Part shown: piece by piece, positions 23,101-30,102 of the stretch
How the letters are laid out: every line of letters starts with the position of its first letter
Numbering within the stretch: the stretch's first letter is position 1
Source: Lumbricus terrestris
Lineage: Eukaryota > Annelida > Clitellata > Crassiclitellata > Lumbricidae
DNA length: 64,000 bases
Direction of reading: 5' to 3'
Assembly (NCBI GenBank): GCA_949752735.1
Contig: OX457042.1
Span: 21,791,349 to 21,855,348, forward strand
Position numbers and translations under genes: made by a program
The notes under the pieces: model-generated
What the model saw: only the letters and a program-made list of their open reading frames with translations
Told to the model about the DNA's origin: nothing
Database searches by the model: none

Positions 23101-25872
23101 TGTGAATTCAAGAGGAACTTAGATTGCACAAAAGAAATTTACACTACATTACACTGCATTATCATCACACTGCATTATATTTGTATAAACACCAAACCGA
23201 GTACCTATAATCCTTTTAACGATTGTAACTGTAATTGTAATCATATATTTATACAGCGCCACTTCAAGAGAACTCCTCAGAGGCGCTCCCGACCTGACAC
23301 CAAACCACAATCAAACGATGAGCCACATTGGTTTTGAAAATCACATTCAGTACACGTTCATCGTTAAAGACTAACAAATGTCTGCTATGAACCACTACCT
23401 CATTAAAAGGATAATCAAGTAATCAAGGATGCCTCATGAATATGCAACAATGTGCTTCTTAACAATGTGCTTCCTAACAATGTGCTTCCTAACAATGTGC
23501 TTCCTAACAAAGTGCTTCCTAACAATGTGCTTCCAAACAATGTGCTTCTTAACAATGTGCTTCCTAACAATGTGCTTCCTAACAATGTGCTTCCTAACAA
23601 CGTGCTTCCTAACAATGTGCTTCCTAACAATGCACCCAAGATGTTCTCTAGCACTGGAACTAAATTAATACTCAATTTTCCGTTACAAACAATTCATCTC
23701 GACTGACCAGAGTTCGCGGTCGTTGGCGATGATGTTGAATCGTTTGCAGACTTGCGCCGCACTTGCGAGATCAAACTCAAACAGGTAGGACATGATTTGA
23801 AGCAGGACTTCATCCGGCAGAACATTCTGCAGGTAATGACCGCCCACCAATTCTGCAAAAGAAACATGGAGTACCGTAAGAACTCCTGTGGTTCCACTTC
23901 AAACGCTACATAGACTGCACTATAGAATCCAGTGTTTTGTAACAATTGCATAATGCTCTGAAATATGAAAAAGAAGAACGTTCTATGGCGGCAGTTGAAC
24001 AATGCACAAGCTCCGACATCCAACATAAAACAAAGAACTTCTATAGTGACATGCAAGGTTTGAAATCCATGGCAAGATACTCTGCAATGCAAAATAAGAA
24101 CTTGTGTATCAATAATAGTAACTGCACAGCACTACACATTATACAACTACTAAACAGGTATTTGAGAAAAAAACAATGGAAGAAAAGATACTGAAGGAAT
24201 ATGCAATACCTCATGATGCTTACTAAAACAATTGTGTACCCATACCACACATGAACAAGCACAGATCTCCACTCAGTGGCGTAGACAAGGAGGGTTTCGG
24301 GGGCTAAAACTCCCCCATTGGCCTAGGGAAGAAGTTTTTTAAAGGACATTTATCCACTTAAATAAGAAAAACAAAATTGCTTGCAGTAACAATTGTTTTT
24401 CTTACTTTATTCCCTTGGTTACTTTATTCCCCTTTTATTTACTGTAATACTGTTGGGCTGGTGCCAGAAAGGGCATCCGGCCATAAAACCCCAAAACCCT
24501 CCATCATAAATTCCTGGCTATGCCAGTGTCTCCACTGCAATGAAGTTGGGAACATCACCCTTACCCGAGCTAGCCGACGTTGCTACCGGCTGGGCAGACC
24601 GTCTTGCGCGCTTTGGTGTGACAGAGACCGCAGACGACACATGGTCGTAAAAGAAGACCGGAGCTTTGAAGACTTCGTTCGAAGACGCTGCAGGGGATTT
24701 CCGTCGCAGGTCGTAGCCATGGTAGGAAAAAGGGGGCGAGGATGGTGCGGCTGAATCACTTGTGCAGTTCTTCTTGATAGGAGATACTAAAACAAACACA
24801 ACGAACATGATTCATCTCAACAACTTTCGAATAATTTTGACAATGTCATCAAGCGGACATGGTTTGCAGTCATCGTGGTGCTAATACGGACTCTTGCATG
24901 CCATCAGTACCATAAATTGATGTCAGATATTAAAACAATTGTCATCATTGTTTTGCCAGCACAGTTGGTCAACTGCATTGCTTCATTAGATTTTACACAA
25001 CTACCAGACCCAAAGGAATACTTAAGAAGTCAATAGCAAGTCAATTGACAATCCCTGAGCAATTCAGCCCGTTGGTAAGCATGTGGCATATTCGACCAAA
25101 ATTTTGTTAGTCGCTAACTTTGTGTAGGTCAGCCAGTAATCTATTAGCAACCGACTCCAAGTATTTCTGACAATTAGGTCCAACTACTGATATGGTGCCC
25201 AACTAAAGCATACTGCCGATTCTGTAATCCAAGTACTGACCAGCTGCATTCGTATTCACTGTGCTCATCTTTAGAAACTATTGACCGCATGTTTCAAGTG
25301 TTTAAGAAACAAATTTCATAACTTTGTGTACATCCATGTTCACTAGTTTAAATTGTATGTCACATACCTCTATAATACTGGTTCTCTGTTGAAATAATGG
25401 GGAAAAAACTATCAATAATTACCATTATATCTTTGTTCATACGAACTCTGCTGTTCAGCAACCTACCGATGTACTAATATACCCAGTGCAGGTCTTGTTC
25501 GCGCCTCTTGCACTGTACCCCACAAAACTCCAGCCTATTCTTCTGAAAACTAATTAACCGGTCATTCTGTTACGTCTGCTTTTTCTGCTTCATTTGAGTA
25601 TACACAACGAACATTACTAGTACTGGTTGGTAGTAGCTGTACTCGTCTTTCCGCCTTTGACCTAAGTCCTCTACCAGCGAACGAATTCTTAACTGCCTTC
25701 GCAGTATTGCTGTCTCAGACGCCATTCTTGGCAAACTTTTCGCAAACTAAAACTCTGTAGAATGTAGAAACGTCTACTAACCTGCGGCACTCGGTTGCTT
25801 ACTGTTCGAGCTGAACCTTCGCAAACGACTACAGCCGTTGAGGCTAGTCGTTCGAGCGGAAGATGCCGACAT
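11035..25872 (-). CDS. FBXO11: FBXO11, F-box only protein 11 (19 coding exons)
   Basis: Substrate-receptor subunit of an SCF (SKP1-CUL1-F-box) E3 ubiquitin ligase; the family recognises proteins such as BCL6 and CDT2 in vertebrates. Coding exons (minus strand, 5' to 3'): 25872-25782, 24786-24565, 23852-23708, 22826-22697, 22372-22292, 21710-21560, 20684-20575, 20238-20130, 19623-19517, 18972-18835, 18255-18038, 17203-17023, 16567-16445, 15896-15811, 14971-14751, 13664-13446, 12683-12575, 11778-11680, 11170-11035. They sum to 2676 nt (891 aa plus stop) and all phases agree. Domains: Ser/basic N-terminus (about 1-104), F-box (about 113-155), linker, parallel beta-helix of PbH1 repeats (about 225-780), UBR box (about 815-860). 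Human FBXO11 is about 927 aa in its long form, so this is near full length. All introns read GT-AG except intron 13 (GC-AG). The gene is head to head with PRKAB. The sequence is divergent in the F-box and linker but unmistakable in the helix and UBR box. Confidence 0.95.
11680..11778 (-). CDS. FBXO11: FBXO11 exon 18 (UBR zinc box, first half)
   Basis: Reads [20 protein letters not shown] and then [12 protein letters not shown]. The Cys and His spacing CxxC...CxxC..C(H)xxGH and the RHDR core are the zinc ligands of the UBR fold. Donor ACAG|GTATTC. Confidence 0.95.
12425..12545. repeat. Dispersed repeat, shared with 54440-54580
   Basis: In FBXO11 intron 17. GTGGCC-TA-TAGC...TCCATCCCT-CTGGGTCTCC is shared with 54440-54580 and more weakly with 14262-14310, the tail of a retroposon, so it is probably a non-LTR 3' end. 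Confidence 0.55.
12575..12683 (-). CDS. FBXO11: FBXO11 exon 17 (linker to UBR box)
   Basis: Reads [20 protein letters not shown] and [16 protein letters not shown]. The QCLYK-I/L-SSYTS-x-PM-x-DFYR block is diagnostic of FBXO11 just before the UBR box. Donor CCG|GTAAGT. Confidence 0.95.
13255..13470 (-). repeat. Four-copy tandem repeat of the FBXO11 exon-16 donor
   Basis: Units of 54-57 bp, each with the exon end (AACCAGTACTCAAAG type) and a following GTACTTGGTG. Donor-like GT sites fall after 13446 (true), 13389, 13335 and 13281. The exon-side sequence is most intact in the true copy. Confidence 0.9.
13446..13664 (-). CDS. FBXO11: FBXO11 exon 16 (last PbH1 repeats)
   Basis: Reads [40 protein letters not shown] and [15 protein letters not shown]. 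The donor is AAAG|GTACTT. The exon 3' end and donor are the last unit of a four-copy tandem repeat that runs on into the intron (13255-13470). Confidence 0.95.
13740..13978 (+). repeat. tRNA-derived SINE (family 1) with A/T tail
   Basis: GGGCGCGGTGGTGTAG (box A), AGGTTCAAATCAACC (box B), body ending GTGGCGCTATAGCAG and an AAATAAAT tail. In FBXO11 intron 15, antisense to the gene. Confidence 0.85.
14042..14134. mobile_element. Very short hAT-type MITE
   Basis: 93 bp, ends CAGCGATTCCCAACC and GGTTGGGAATCACCG, the TIR of the longer elements at 30204 and 36252. Flanks AGTCAAGA and AGTTAATA match at 6 of 8 bases. Confidence 0.65.
14139..14196 (+). repeat. 58-bp direct repeat, copy A
   Basis: From AATATTGATAATCTCATTAT to GATCAAGTCTGGTTAA; identical to 14552-14609 except one base. 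It flanks the retroposon tail between them and may be its long target-site duplication. Confidence 0.85.
14197..14551 (-). mobile_element. 5'-truncated non-LTR retroposon tail
   Basis: On the minus strand from 14550 the frame reads [20 protein letters not shown], then [10 protein letters not shown] and ends TR plus TGA at 14398. This is the C-terminal tail typical of non-LTR reverse-transcriptase proteins (the GRPxKRW...W motif). Only the last 50 or so codons and about 200 bp of 3' UTR remain. In FBXO11 intron 15, same strand as the gene. Confidence 0.75.
14552..14609 (+). repeat. 58-bp direct repeat, copy B
   Basis: Second copy of 14139-14196; a single A/G difference. Confidence 0.85.
14751..14971 (-). 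CDS. FBXO11: FBXO11 exon 15 (PbH1 repeats)
   Basis: Reads [39 protein letters not shown] and [18 protein letters not shown]. Donor AAAG|GTAAAC. A foldback element (15070-15433) starts about 100 nt upstream of its acceptor. Confidence 0.96.
15070..15433. mobile_element. Foldback element in FBXO11 intron 14
   Basis: Starts TAAAGGTTTCAAATTACCCC and ends GGGGGTAATTTGAAACCTTTA-type; arms of roughly 100-160 bp also share GCACACTAGATTTGCATCAT and CCCACTTCGTGGTTTGTTAT in inverted order. No coding capacity. Confidence 0.85.
15811..15896 (-). CDS. FBXO11: FBXO11 exon 14 (PbH1 repeats)
   Basis: Reads [20 protein letters not shown] and HMYSGIQIR. Acceptor GATTTAG, donor CCG|GTATGA. The split Arg codon is completed by the first base of exon 15. 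Confidence 0.95.
16085..16222. repeat. AT-rich dinucleotide tract
   Basis: (TA)n and ATTATATA repeats in FBXO11 intron 13. Confidence 0.85.
16445..16567 (-). CDS. FBXO11: FBXO11 exon 13 (PbH1 repeats, GC donor)
   Basis: Reads [39 protein letters not shown] and KQ. The exon ends ACAG followed by GCAAGC. The continuous family sequence HSGKQVGVYFYD requires exactly this junction, so the intron is of the GC-AG class. Confidence 0.95.
17023..17203 (-). CDS. FBXO11: FBXO11 exon 12 (PbH1 repeats)
   Basis: Reads [40 protein letters not shown] and [15 protein letters not shown]. Donor ATC|GTAAGG, phase 0. It continues directly into HEKGQG of exon 13. Confidence 0.96.
17921..17975 (-). repeat. SINE family 1 tail fragment
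   Basis: ATTTATATAGCCCCTTCAA with GGGGCACTCCTGCTG, the 3' part of the family 1 SINE, in FBXO11 intron 11. Similar fragments occur at 23249, 31957, 33366 and 35262. Confidence 0.6.
18038..18255 (-). CDS. FBXO11: FBXO11 exon 11 (PbH1 repeats)
   Basis: Reads [40 protein letters not shown] and [16 protein letters not shown]. Strongly conserved helix turns. The donor TG|GTACGT splits a codon that becomes Trp where vertebrate FBXO11 has Arg. Confidence 0.96.
18835..18972 (-). CDS. FBXO11: FBXO11 exon 10 (PbH1 repeats)
   Basis: Reads [20 protein letters not shown], then [18 protein letters not shown] and FAFDFGL. This shows the regular N-x-I/LAGVWV/NPI-R-N-x-I-H-G pattern of two PbH1 turns. Phase 0 at both ends. 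Confidence 0.96.
19517..19623 (-). CDS. FBXO11: FBXO11 exon 9 (PbH1 repeats)
   Basis: Reads [19 protein letters not shown] and then [12 protein letters not shown], one helical turn of the beta-helix. The family block is VGSAVCVSG...[17 protein letters not shown]. Acceptor TTGTCAG, donor GAG|GTAGAA. Confidence 0.94.
19890..20104. repeat. 20-bp minisatellite in FBXO11 intron 8
   Basis: About ten units of CCCATCACATACAGACCAAT. It ends about 26 nt from the exon-8 donor. Confidence 0.9.
20130..20238 (-). CDS. FBXO11: FBXO11 exon 8 (beta-helix)
   Basis: Reads [20 protein letters not shown] and then IIRSSSV, matching the HHCLEITVNCSP...DHCIIRS block of the family. The acceptor follows a poly-T run ending TTTTGTAG; the donor is GTTG|GTCAGT. 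A 20-bp tandem array starts about 26 nt downstream of the donor. Confidence 0.93.
20575..20684 (-). CDS. FBXO11: FBXO11 exon 7 (beta-helix)
   Basis: Reads [17 protein letters not shown] and then [10 protein letters not shown]. The AYVGY-I/M-T-I/L-K/R strand is a conserved block just before the PbH1 repeats. Acceptor TTGCAG, donor AAA|GTAAGC, phase 0 at the 3' end. Confidence 0.93.
21288..21388. repeat. 22-bp minisatellite in FBXO11 intron 6
   Basis: Five units of CGTTCAAAACTTAGCCACGT plus AT. Confidence 0.9.
21560..21710 (-). CDS. FBXO11: FBXO11 exon 6 (start of beta-helix)
   Basis: Reads [16 protein letters not shown], then [17 protein letters not shown] and ITILGA. The I-x-x-A-L-x-x-L...P-L-I-x-I-H-x-G-x-Y pattern is the usual opening strand set of the CASH/pectate-lyase-like fold. 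The 21-bp minisatellite in the preceding intron ends about 10 nt before the acceptor. Confidence 0.93.
21720..21830. repeat. 21-bp minisatellite next to FBXO11 exon 6
   Basis: Five units of AACAAACATCGCATATGCAT-type sequence. The array begins about 10 nt from the exon-6 acceptor (intron side), where a polypyrimidine tract is normally found. Confidence 0.9.
22292..22372 (-). CDS. FBXO11: FBXO11 exon 5 (linker)
   Basis: A short 27-codon exon reading [14 protein letters not shown] and ending RGRNIL. It corresponds to the LYKGAHVKPGFAEHF...YKGRENML segment of vertebrate FBXO11. The donor is CTT|GTATGG. It joins exon 6 to give NILYFDTI, where the family has NMLYYDTI. Confidence 0.9.
22697..22826 (-). 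CDS. FBXO11: FBXO11 exon 4 (post-F-box linker)
   Basis: Reads [19 protein letters not shown] and then [11 protein letters not shown]. This aligns with the LWKRLY-MEVFEYTRP and NPWKESFQQLY segment that follows the F-box in other FBXO11 proteins. Acceptor GATTCAG, donor CTA|GTAAGT, phase 0 at the 3' end. Confidence 0.93.
23249..23305 (-). repeat. SINE family 1 tail fragment
   Basis: TTTATACAGCGCCACTTCAA...CTCAGAGGCGCTCCCGACCT; fragment in FBXO11 intron 3. Confidence 0.65.
23445..23634. repeat. 15-bp minisatellite in FBXO11 intron 3
   Basis: About 12 units of AACAATGTGCTTCCT. The period is a multiple of 3, so all frames stay open; not coding. Confidence 0.92.
23708..23852 (-). CDS. FBXO11: FBXO11 exon 3 (F-box)
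   Basis: Encodes the SKP1-binding F-box: [14 protein letters not shown] at residues 116-129, then AAQVCKRFN and ANDRELW. The LPDE start, the hydrophobic helix and the V-C-K-R-F signature are all present. The donor splits the Trp153 codon (TG|G). A 15-bp minisatellite lies about 75 bp downstream in the intron. Confidence 0.95.
24274..24528. mobile_element. hAT-type MITE, perfect 8-bp TSD
   Basis: Ends CAGTGGCGTAGACA and TGGCTATGCCAGTG, flanked on both sides by TCTCCACT (24266-24273 and 24529-24536). In FBXO11 intron 2, 28 nt from the exon-2 donor. Confidence 0.88.
24565..24786 (-). CDS. FBXO11: FBXO11 exon 2 (basic N-terminal region)
   Basis: Low-complexity N-terminal region with YDLRRKSP and TPKRARR, which resemble the YQLRRK and KRAR motifs ahead of the F-box in vertebrate FBXO11; the basic clusters could be a nuclear localisation signal. 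The acceptor is TTTTAG and the donor is TCGG|GTAAGG. The leftover G joins AA of exon 3 to make Glu105. A MITE ends 28 nt past the donor. Confidence 0.88.
25782..25872 (-). CDS. FBXO11: FBXO11 exon 1 (initiator Met)
   Basis: Predicted first coding exon, 30 codons plus one base. It begins [13 protein letters not shown] and ends at a good donor (CAG|GTTAGT). An in-frame TAA lies upstream of the ATG, so this is the first available Met in the frame. The single overhanging base fits the phase of exon 2 exactly. The peptide is Ser/Arg-rich and not conserved, so the call rests on frame, donor and position rather than on homology; an alternative 5' exon is possible. Confidence 0.7.
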
Positions 25873-28210
25873 TCGGAAATTCGTTTAAACTGTTTGAAGA
25901 ATGTCCTCGTAGGACGACAAAAGCGTGAGAGATTATTCGCAGACACACCGTCTCAACGGACTACCATCGTATGTAAAGAACATAAAATAAAATGTAGAAG
26001 TAGGGATGGATCATTTCAGATAAACCATCCTTCTGCCACAGACTATACGTTTTTGTAGATTCCGCCAAACTGCGCCAAAGGACAACGGCGCCGTTGCACC
26101 ACCTAGCAGTCGACTGCCTGAATACAACCACAGTAGGCCTATAGATTATCTATACTAGGATAAAACCAATATCTCGCGACAAAACAGAGTCTTCACGTAC
26201 TTTCAAGGAGATATATTATTATCAAAAACCTATAGAAGTCTACGTAGACGTGGGCGGAGTTTATTAGGGGCTAGGGAGTGCTAAGGGCCCCCAATTCCCG
26301 GCCCAGACGACACCCGCCTTAGCAGCTGTTCCGCCTCTCGTAATCGTAATCGTAAACTCGAGATTCTATGGTAACTGGACCCGGACCACTGCGGACAACT
26401 CTCACGGACAACCCTTCTAACTCAACGCAGCGCTCGTGAATAAGCTGGTGCCCCGCGCTTGGCTTTCAAGTGGCGCTTTAGAAATTTCGAGTTTACGATT
26501 ACGATTACGAAGAAGGCCCGAGAAGAAATTTTTGCGGGGAAAATTTTATAGTTTCCATTTTCTATCTATTTTCGTGAGATTTCGAACAGATAGACTAAAA
26601 AAGGTCATAAGCTTTTTTGACCGGGGAAAATGGTAAATTTTTCTGAGATTTCGAACCAAAGGACTAATTATTATGGCCGGGAAAAATGATAGGCCTATAT
26701 GAAAATATTGTCGGCGCCGCTCTTTTGGGATTTTTCGACCGTCTCCGTGTATCGAAACCCCCAAGTTATTTTTAGCCCCTCCAAGAACTTAAACAAATTA
26801 ATTATTAATTAATTAATTATTAATTAATTAAGCAGCTGTTGACTTCAGTATGTTTCCAATTTGACTAAAGGATATAACATAAATGATACTCGCCATGACG
26901 TCAGTTTACTTAATTAGTCGCTATCTGTTGAATGTTTATACGCCGGCTAACAAGTGCTCGAGTGCTCGGGTGAATATACTTTAAATTGTAAACTTAAAAC
27001 TCCTTATGTTTTAAAAAATTGGTATTCTGTAAAGTTAAAGATACATCAAATTGACTTAATGTTGAGCCAACACAGCCAATATCAAGTTGGGGGCGCGGCT
27101 GCCGTAATTGCGTCATTGAACTTTGGAAGTATCTTCCGATGCGTTGTCTGAGTTATTTTCTGCAATCGAGGCCTTGGACTTCAATTTCGTCAACATTGGT
27201 TTGAAGTTGGTTTGATCGCATTTTATCTTAATTTAAATTCCCCAACCCTATTATTATTTATAAATGTCAACCTTTGTTTGTTTTTCGTTTTTGTTTAAAT
27301 CTTTGACAGTGCCAACAGTAAGACGAGTCTAGATTTAAGACGATGTGTCATGTTGGCGATGCTGAAAGTAAAGGTCGTGCCATTAATAAGAATCGAAGAA
27401 TTGTTCCGAATCGGACAGTTATACAAAGGCAATTCATGCATCAATGTTTGAGGAAAATCAAATGAAAAGCCTGTCATGTCCAGATTTAGATTAGGAAATG
27501 ATGCTGCTGGCCAACCAAGCCCTTTCTCTGACTCCCAGGGTTCAAACGTTTATTGACTTGAAATATATCGTCCTTCAAAGTATTTCTTTTTAATATGAAT
27601 TCTGATTAATTTTATTAAATTTTTTATTTCATTGCCAAATGATTTGATCCAAAACATACGTTATCCAGTTATAGGATTTTGCTTTTTTCACTTGGAGTTG
27701 AGTAGAAAGACTATTCTGCTTCTCTTTTCAATGTAAGACGACTAAATTTGCCTTTCCGAGAAATAATGAATAAGTGATGTTGGTGCATGTGACTGAAATG
27801 CAAATCCAACTTATATGACATTGAGATATGCAACTTTAGCATATATGCTTAATTGCTTATATAATTTCAGTAGCTTATTAATTCAGCTGGTTAAATTACA
27901 GATTTGAGATCTGGCATTCCAGATTTGCTACCCACCACCTGGACTATGAAATCCACCTCCTATGTGTTTTTTGTTGCAATGATCCACTATAGGTATATAT
28001 TGTTTCACACATTTTGTATGTTTTCTGATTAGCAAGTAGTTTATCAATAATAAATTTTCCATATAGGTTTAGGTTTCAGATATTAAAAAATTTGGAGATC
28101 TTTCACCTCTGGACAAGTGGTTAGACCATGGATGATGTTTGTTTATGCGACCTTGTCTTGTGCAACTCTGGATGATGGAGAGTTGCCTTATGTTGAAGGC
28201 AGCGTTCATA
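25873..28210. other. Divergent intergenic region between FBXO11 and PRKAB
   Basis: Must contain the promoters and 5' UTRs of both genes, but no TATA box or initiator could be assigned. It holds a foldback at 26340-26510, a GATGACT-type repeat region at about 26540-26770 and an AATTAATT palindromic run at 26796-26831. The 26419-26495 segment is repeated at 43211-43283. Confidence 0.5.
26340..26510. repeat. Foldback with 23-bp arms
   Basis: Left arm GTAATCGTAATCGTAAACTC, right arm its inverse at 26487-26510. The segment before the right arm (AATAAGCTGGTGCCCCGCGC...) recurs at 43211-43283. Confidence 0.75.
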
Positions 28211-28339
28211 ATGGGCAACACTGGTGTCAAAGACCGTTCTCAGCAGCTGTCGCTTGACGATGCTGGACCAACGCTTCTTCACGGTCATGGATTCTTTGGT
28301 CGAACTGCAACAGAGGATTCGGAGTCCTCGCCTGGCAGG
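28211..28339 (+). CDS. PRKAB: PRKAB exon 1 (myristoylated N-terminus)
   Basis: 43 codons starting MGNTGVKDRSQQLSLDD. Gly2 followed by Asn and Thr fits the N-myristoylation consensus seen in AMPK beta subunits. The rest is polar and poorly conserved. Donor GGCAGG|GTACCA, phase 0. The frame stays open upstream to an ATG at 28139, which would hide Gly2. Confidence 0.88.
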
Positions 28340-29738
28340 GTACCATCAATTTTACCATCACTGATAAATTTAACAAGACCAAACTTAAAAAACTATCGCT
28401 AATAGATTCACCTTTGGTTTTTAATTTTCTGACCTGACTCTTGCTGGGAGTCGACATGCATTTGCTTTTTTATTGCACTGTTGATCAACTGATACTTAAT
28501 TTTACTGTGGCTGTGTCGAAGTTTTCAGAGATTAGATTAGTCGAGACGATGATGATGATGATGATGTCTGTTTGATTTAGGGTCTGGAGAGATTAGATTA
28601 GTCGAGACGATGACGATGTCTGTTTGATTTAGGGTCTGGAGAGATTAGATTAGTCGAGACGATGACGTTGTCTGTTTGATTTAGGGTCTGGAGAGATTAG
28701 ATTAGTCGAGACGACGACGATGATGTCTGTTTGATTTAGGGTCTCGATGAGGATGGATCGGAATTCGTGCACTCGTCGAACTTCGCGACGTCGGAGGATG
28801 TTGTCACGCGAAGACTTCCGAGCGTCATCAAGTGGGAGGGAGGAGGACACACGGTCTTCGTCAGCTTTGATGACGGCAGCACGAAGATACCTATGGTTAA
28901 AAGGTAAGAGAAGTTGAACTGAATCCACGTCTAATGGTTTCTTCCACACCTCACAGTTAGACAAATAGACGTTGACAGTCGATAACCGTTCTTTGGGGCA
29001 GAGACATGGAATGCATGCGAGTCCAGAATTCTTCCGGATTGTGGCTCAGCTGAGAGACCTATATACCGGATCATTATTATGCTGGATAAGGTTGAGTCTA
29101 TGAGCATTGAGCAGGGTAGGAGGATAAGTGGATGTGCTGTTTGTACTGAGTTATAGCTGATCACCAGAGGACCTGTTTAATGTTTATGTAATCACTAATC
29201 ATTCTGATTGCTGAAGAGTTTGGATTTGGTAATGTGAATGCAAGCCTCTTAAATGGTTTTGGGCAGATGATCCGAGTTCTGAAAACCTCATGCTCAGTTC
29301 TGCCGAACAGAAGACATGGACAGAGCAGATGTTTGCATTTAAGAATATATCGTTGCCTACTAACCTTACACTAAAAATAAGGCTGCTGGCCACAGTGGCG
29401 TAGCCAGGAATTTTTCATGGGGGGTTTTATGGCCGGAAACCCTGTTTTTTGCTATTTTTTCTTACTTAAATGAAAAAATAACCTTAAATTTTTTTTTTTC
29501 GGAGCCAATGGGGGGGTTTTAACCCCCGAAACGCCCCCTTGCCTACGCCACTGGCTGGCCAGGTGTTTTTAAATACAGGTCTGTCATATAGAGATGCAAG
29601 TTTAGATTGCTGATCTTCTGACATCTTGCTTTTCTTTTTCAGCCAAAACAACTTCTATACGATTATAAATCTTCCAGAGGGAACGCACCGATACAAGTTT
29701 CTCGTCGATGGACAGTGGAAATGTGATCCGAAGGAGGT

Positions 29739-29777
<39 letters not shown>

Positions 29778-30071
29778 CATTAAGCAGTCGTTTATTCAGC
29801 CAGTTGATCATGACAGTCCATCAGTCACCTAAGTGGGGTGCTGTGGTGTAGGGTTATATTCGGTGCCTTTTAACCGGAAAGTTGCGGATTCAAATCCACC
29901 TCAAGCTGCCGCATTGGGATCCTAAGCAAGCCCTTCACTTGCAAATTGCTCATGTGCTTGAGCTTCGGCATGAAACTCCGATTCTGTGTCCGTGCTGTAG
30001 TTTGGAACACCTCTGTGTAGCAATCTTGAAGGGGCATCATATCACATGCTCAATGCTCATACATACATACA

Positions 30072-30102
<31 letters not shown>

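Noticed and set aside
23415..23706. Leucine/serine repeat protein frames on both strands
   Set aside because: A 15-bp minisatellite inside an FBXO11 intron; all frames are open because the period is divisible by 3.
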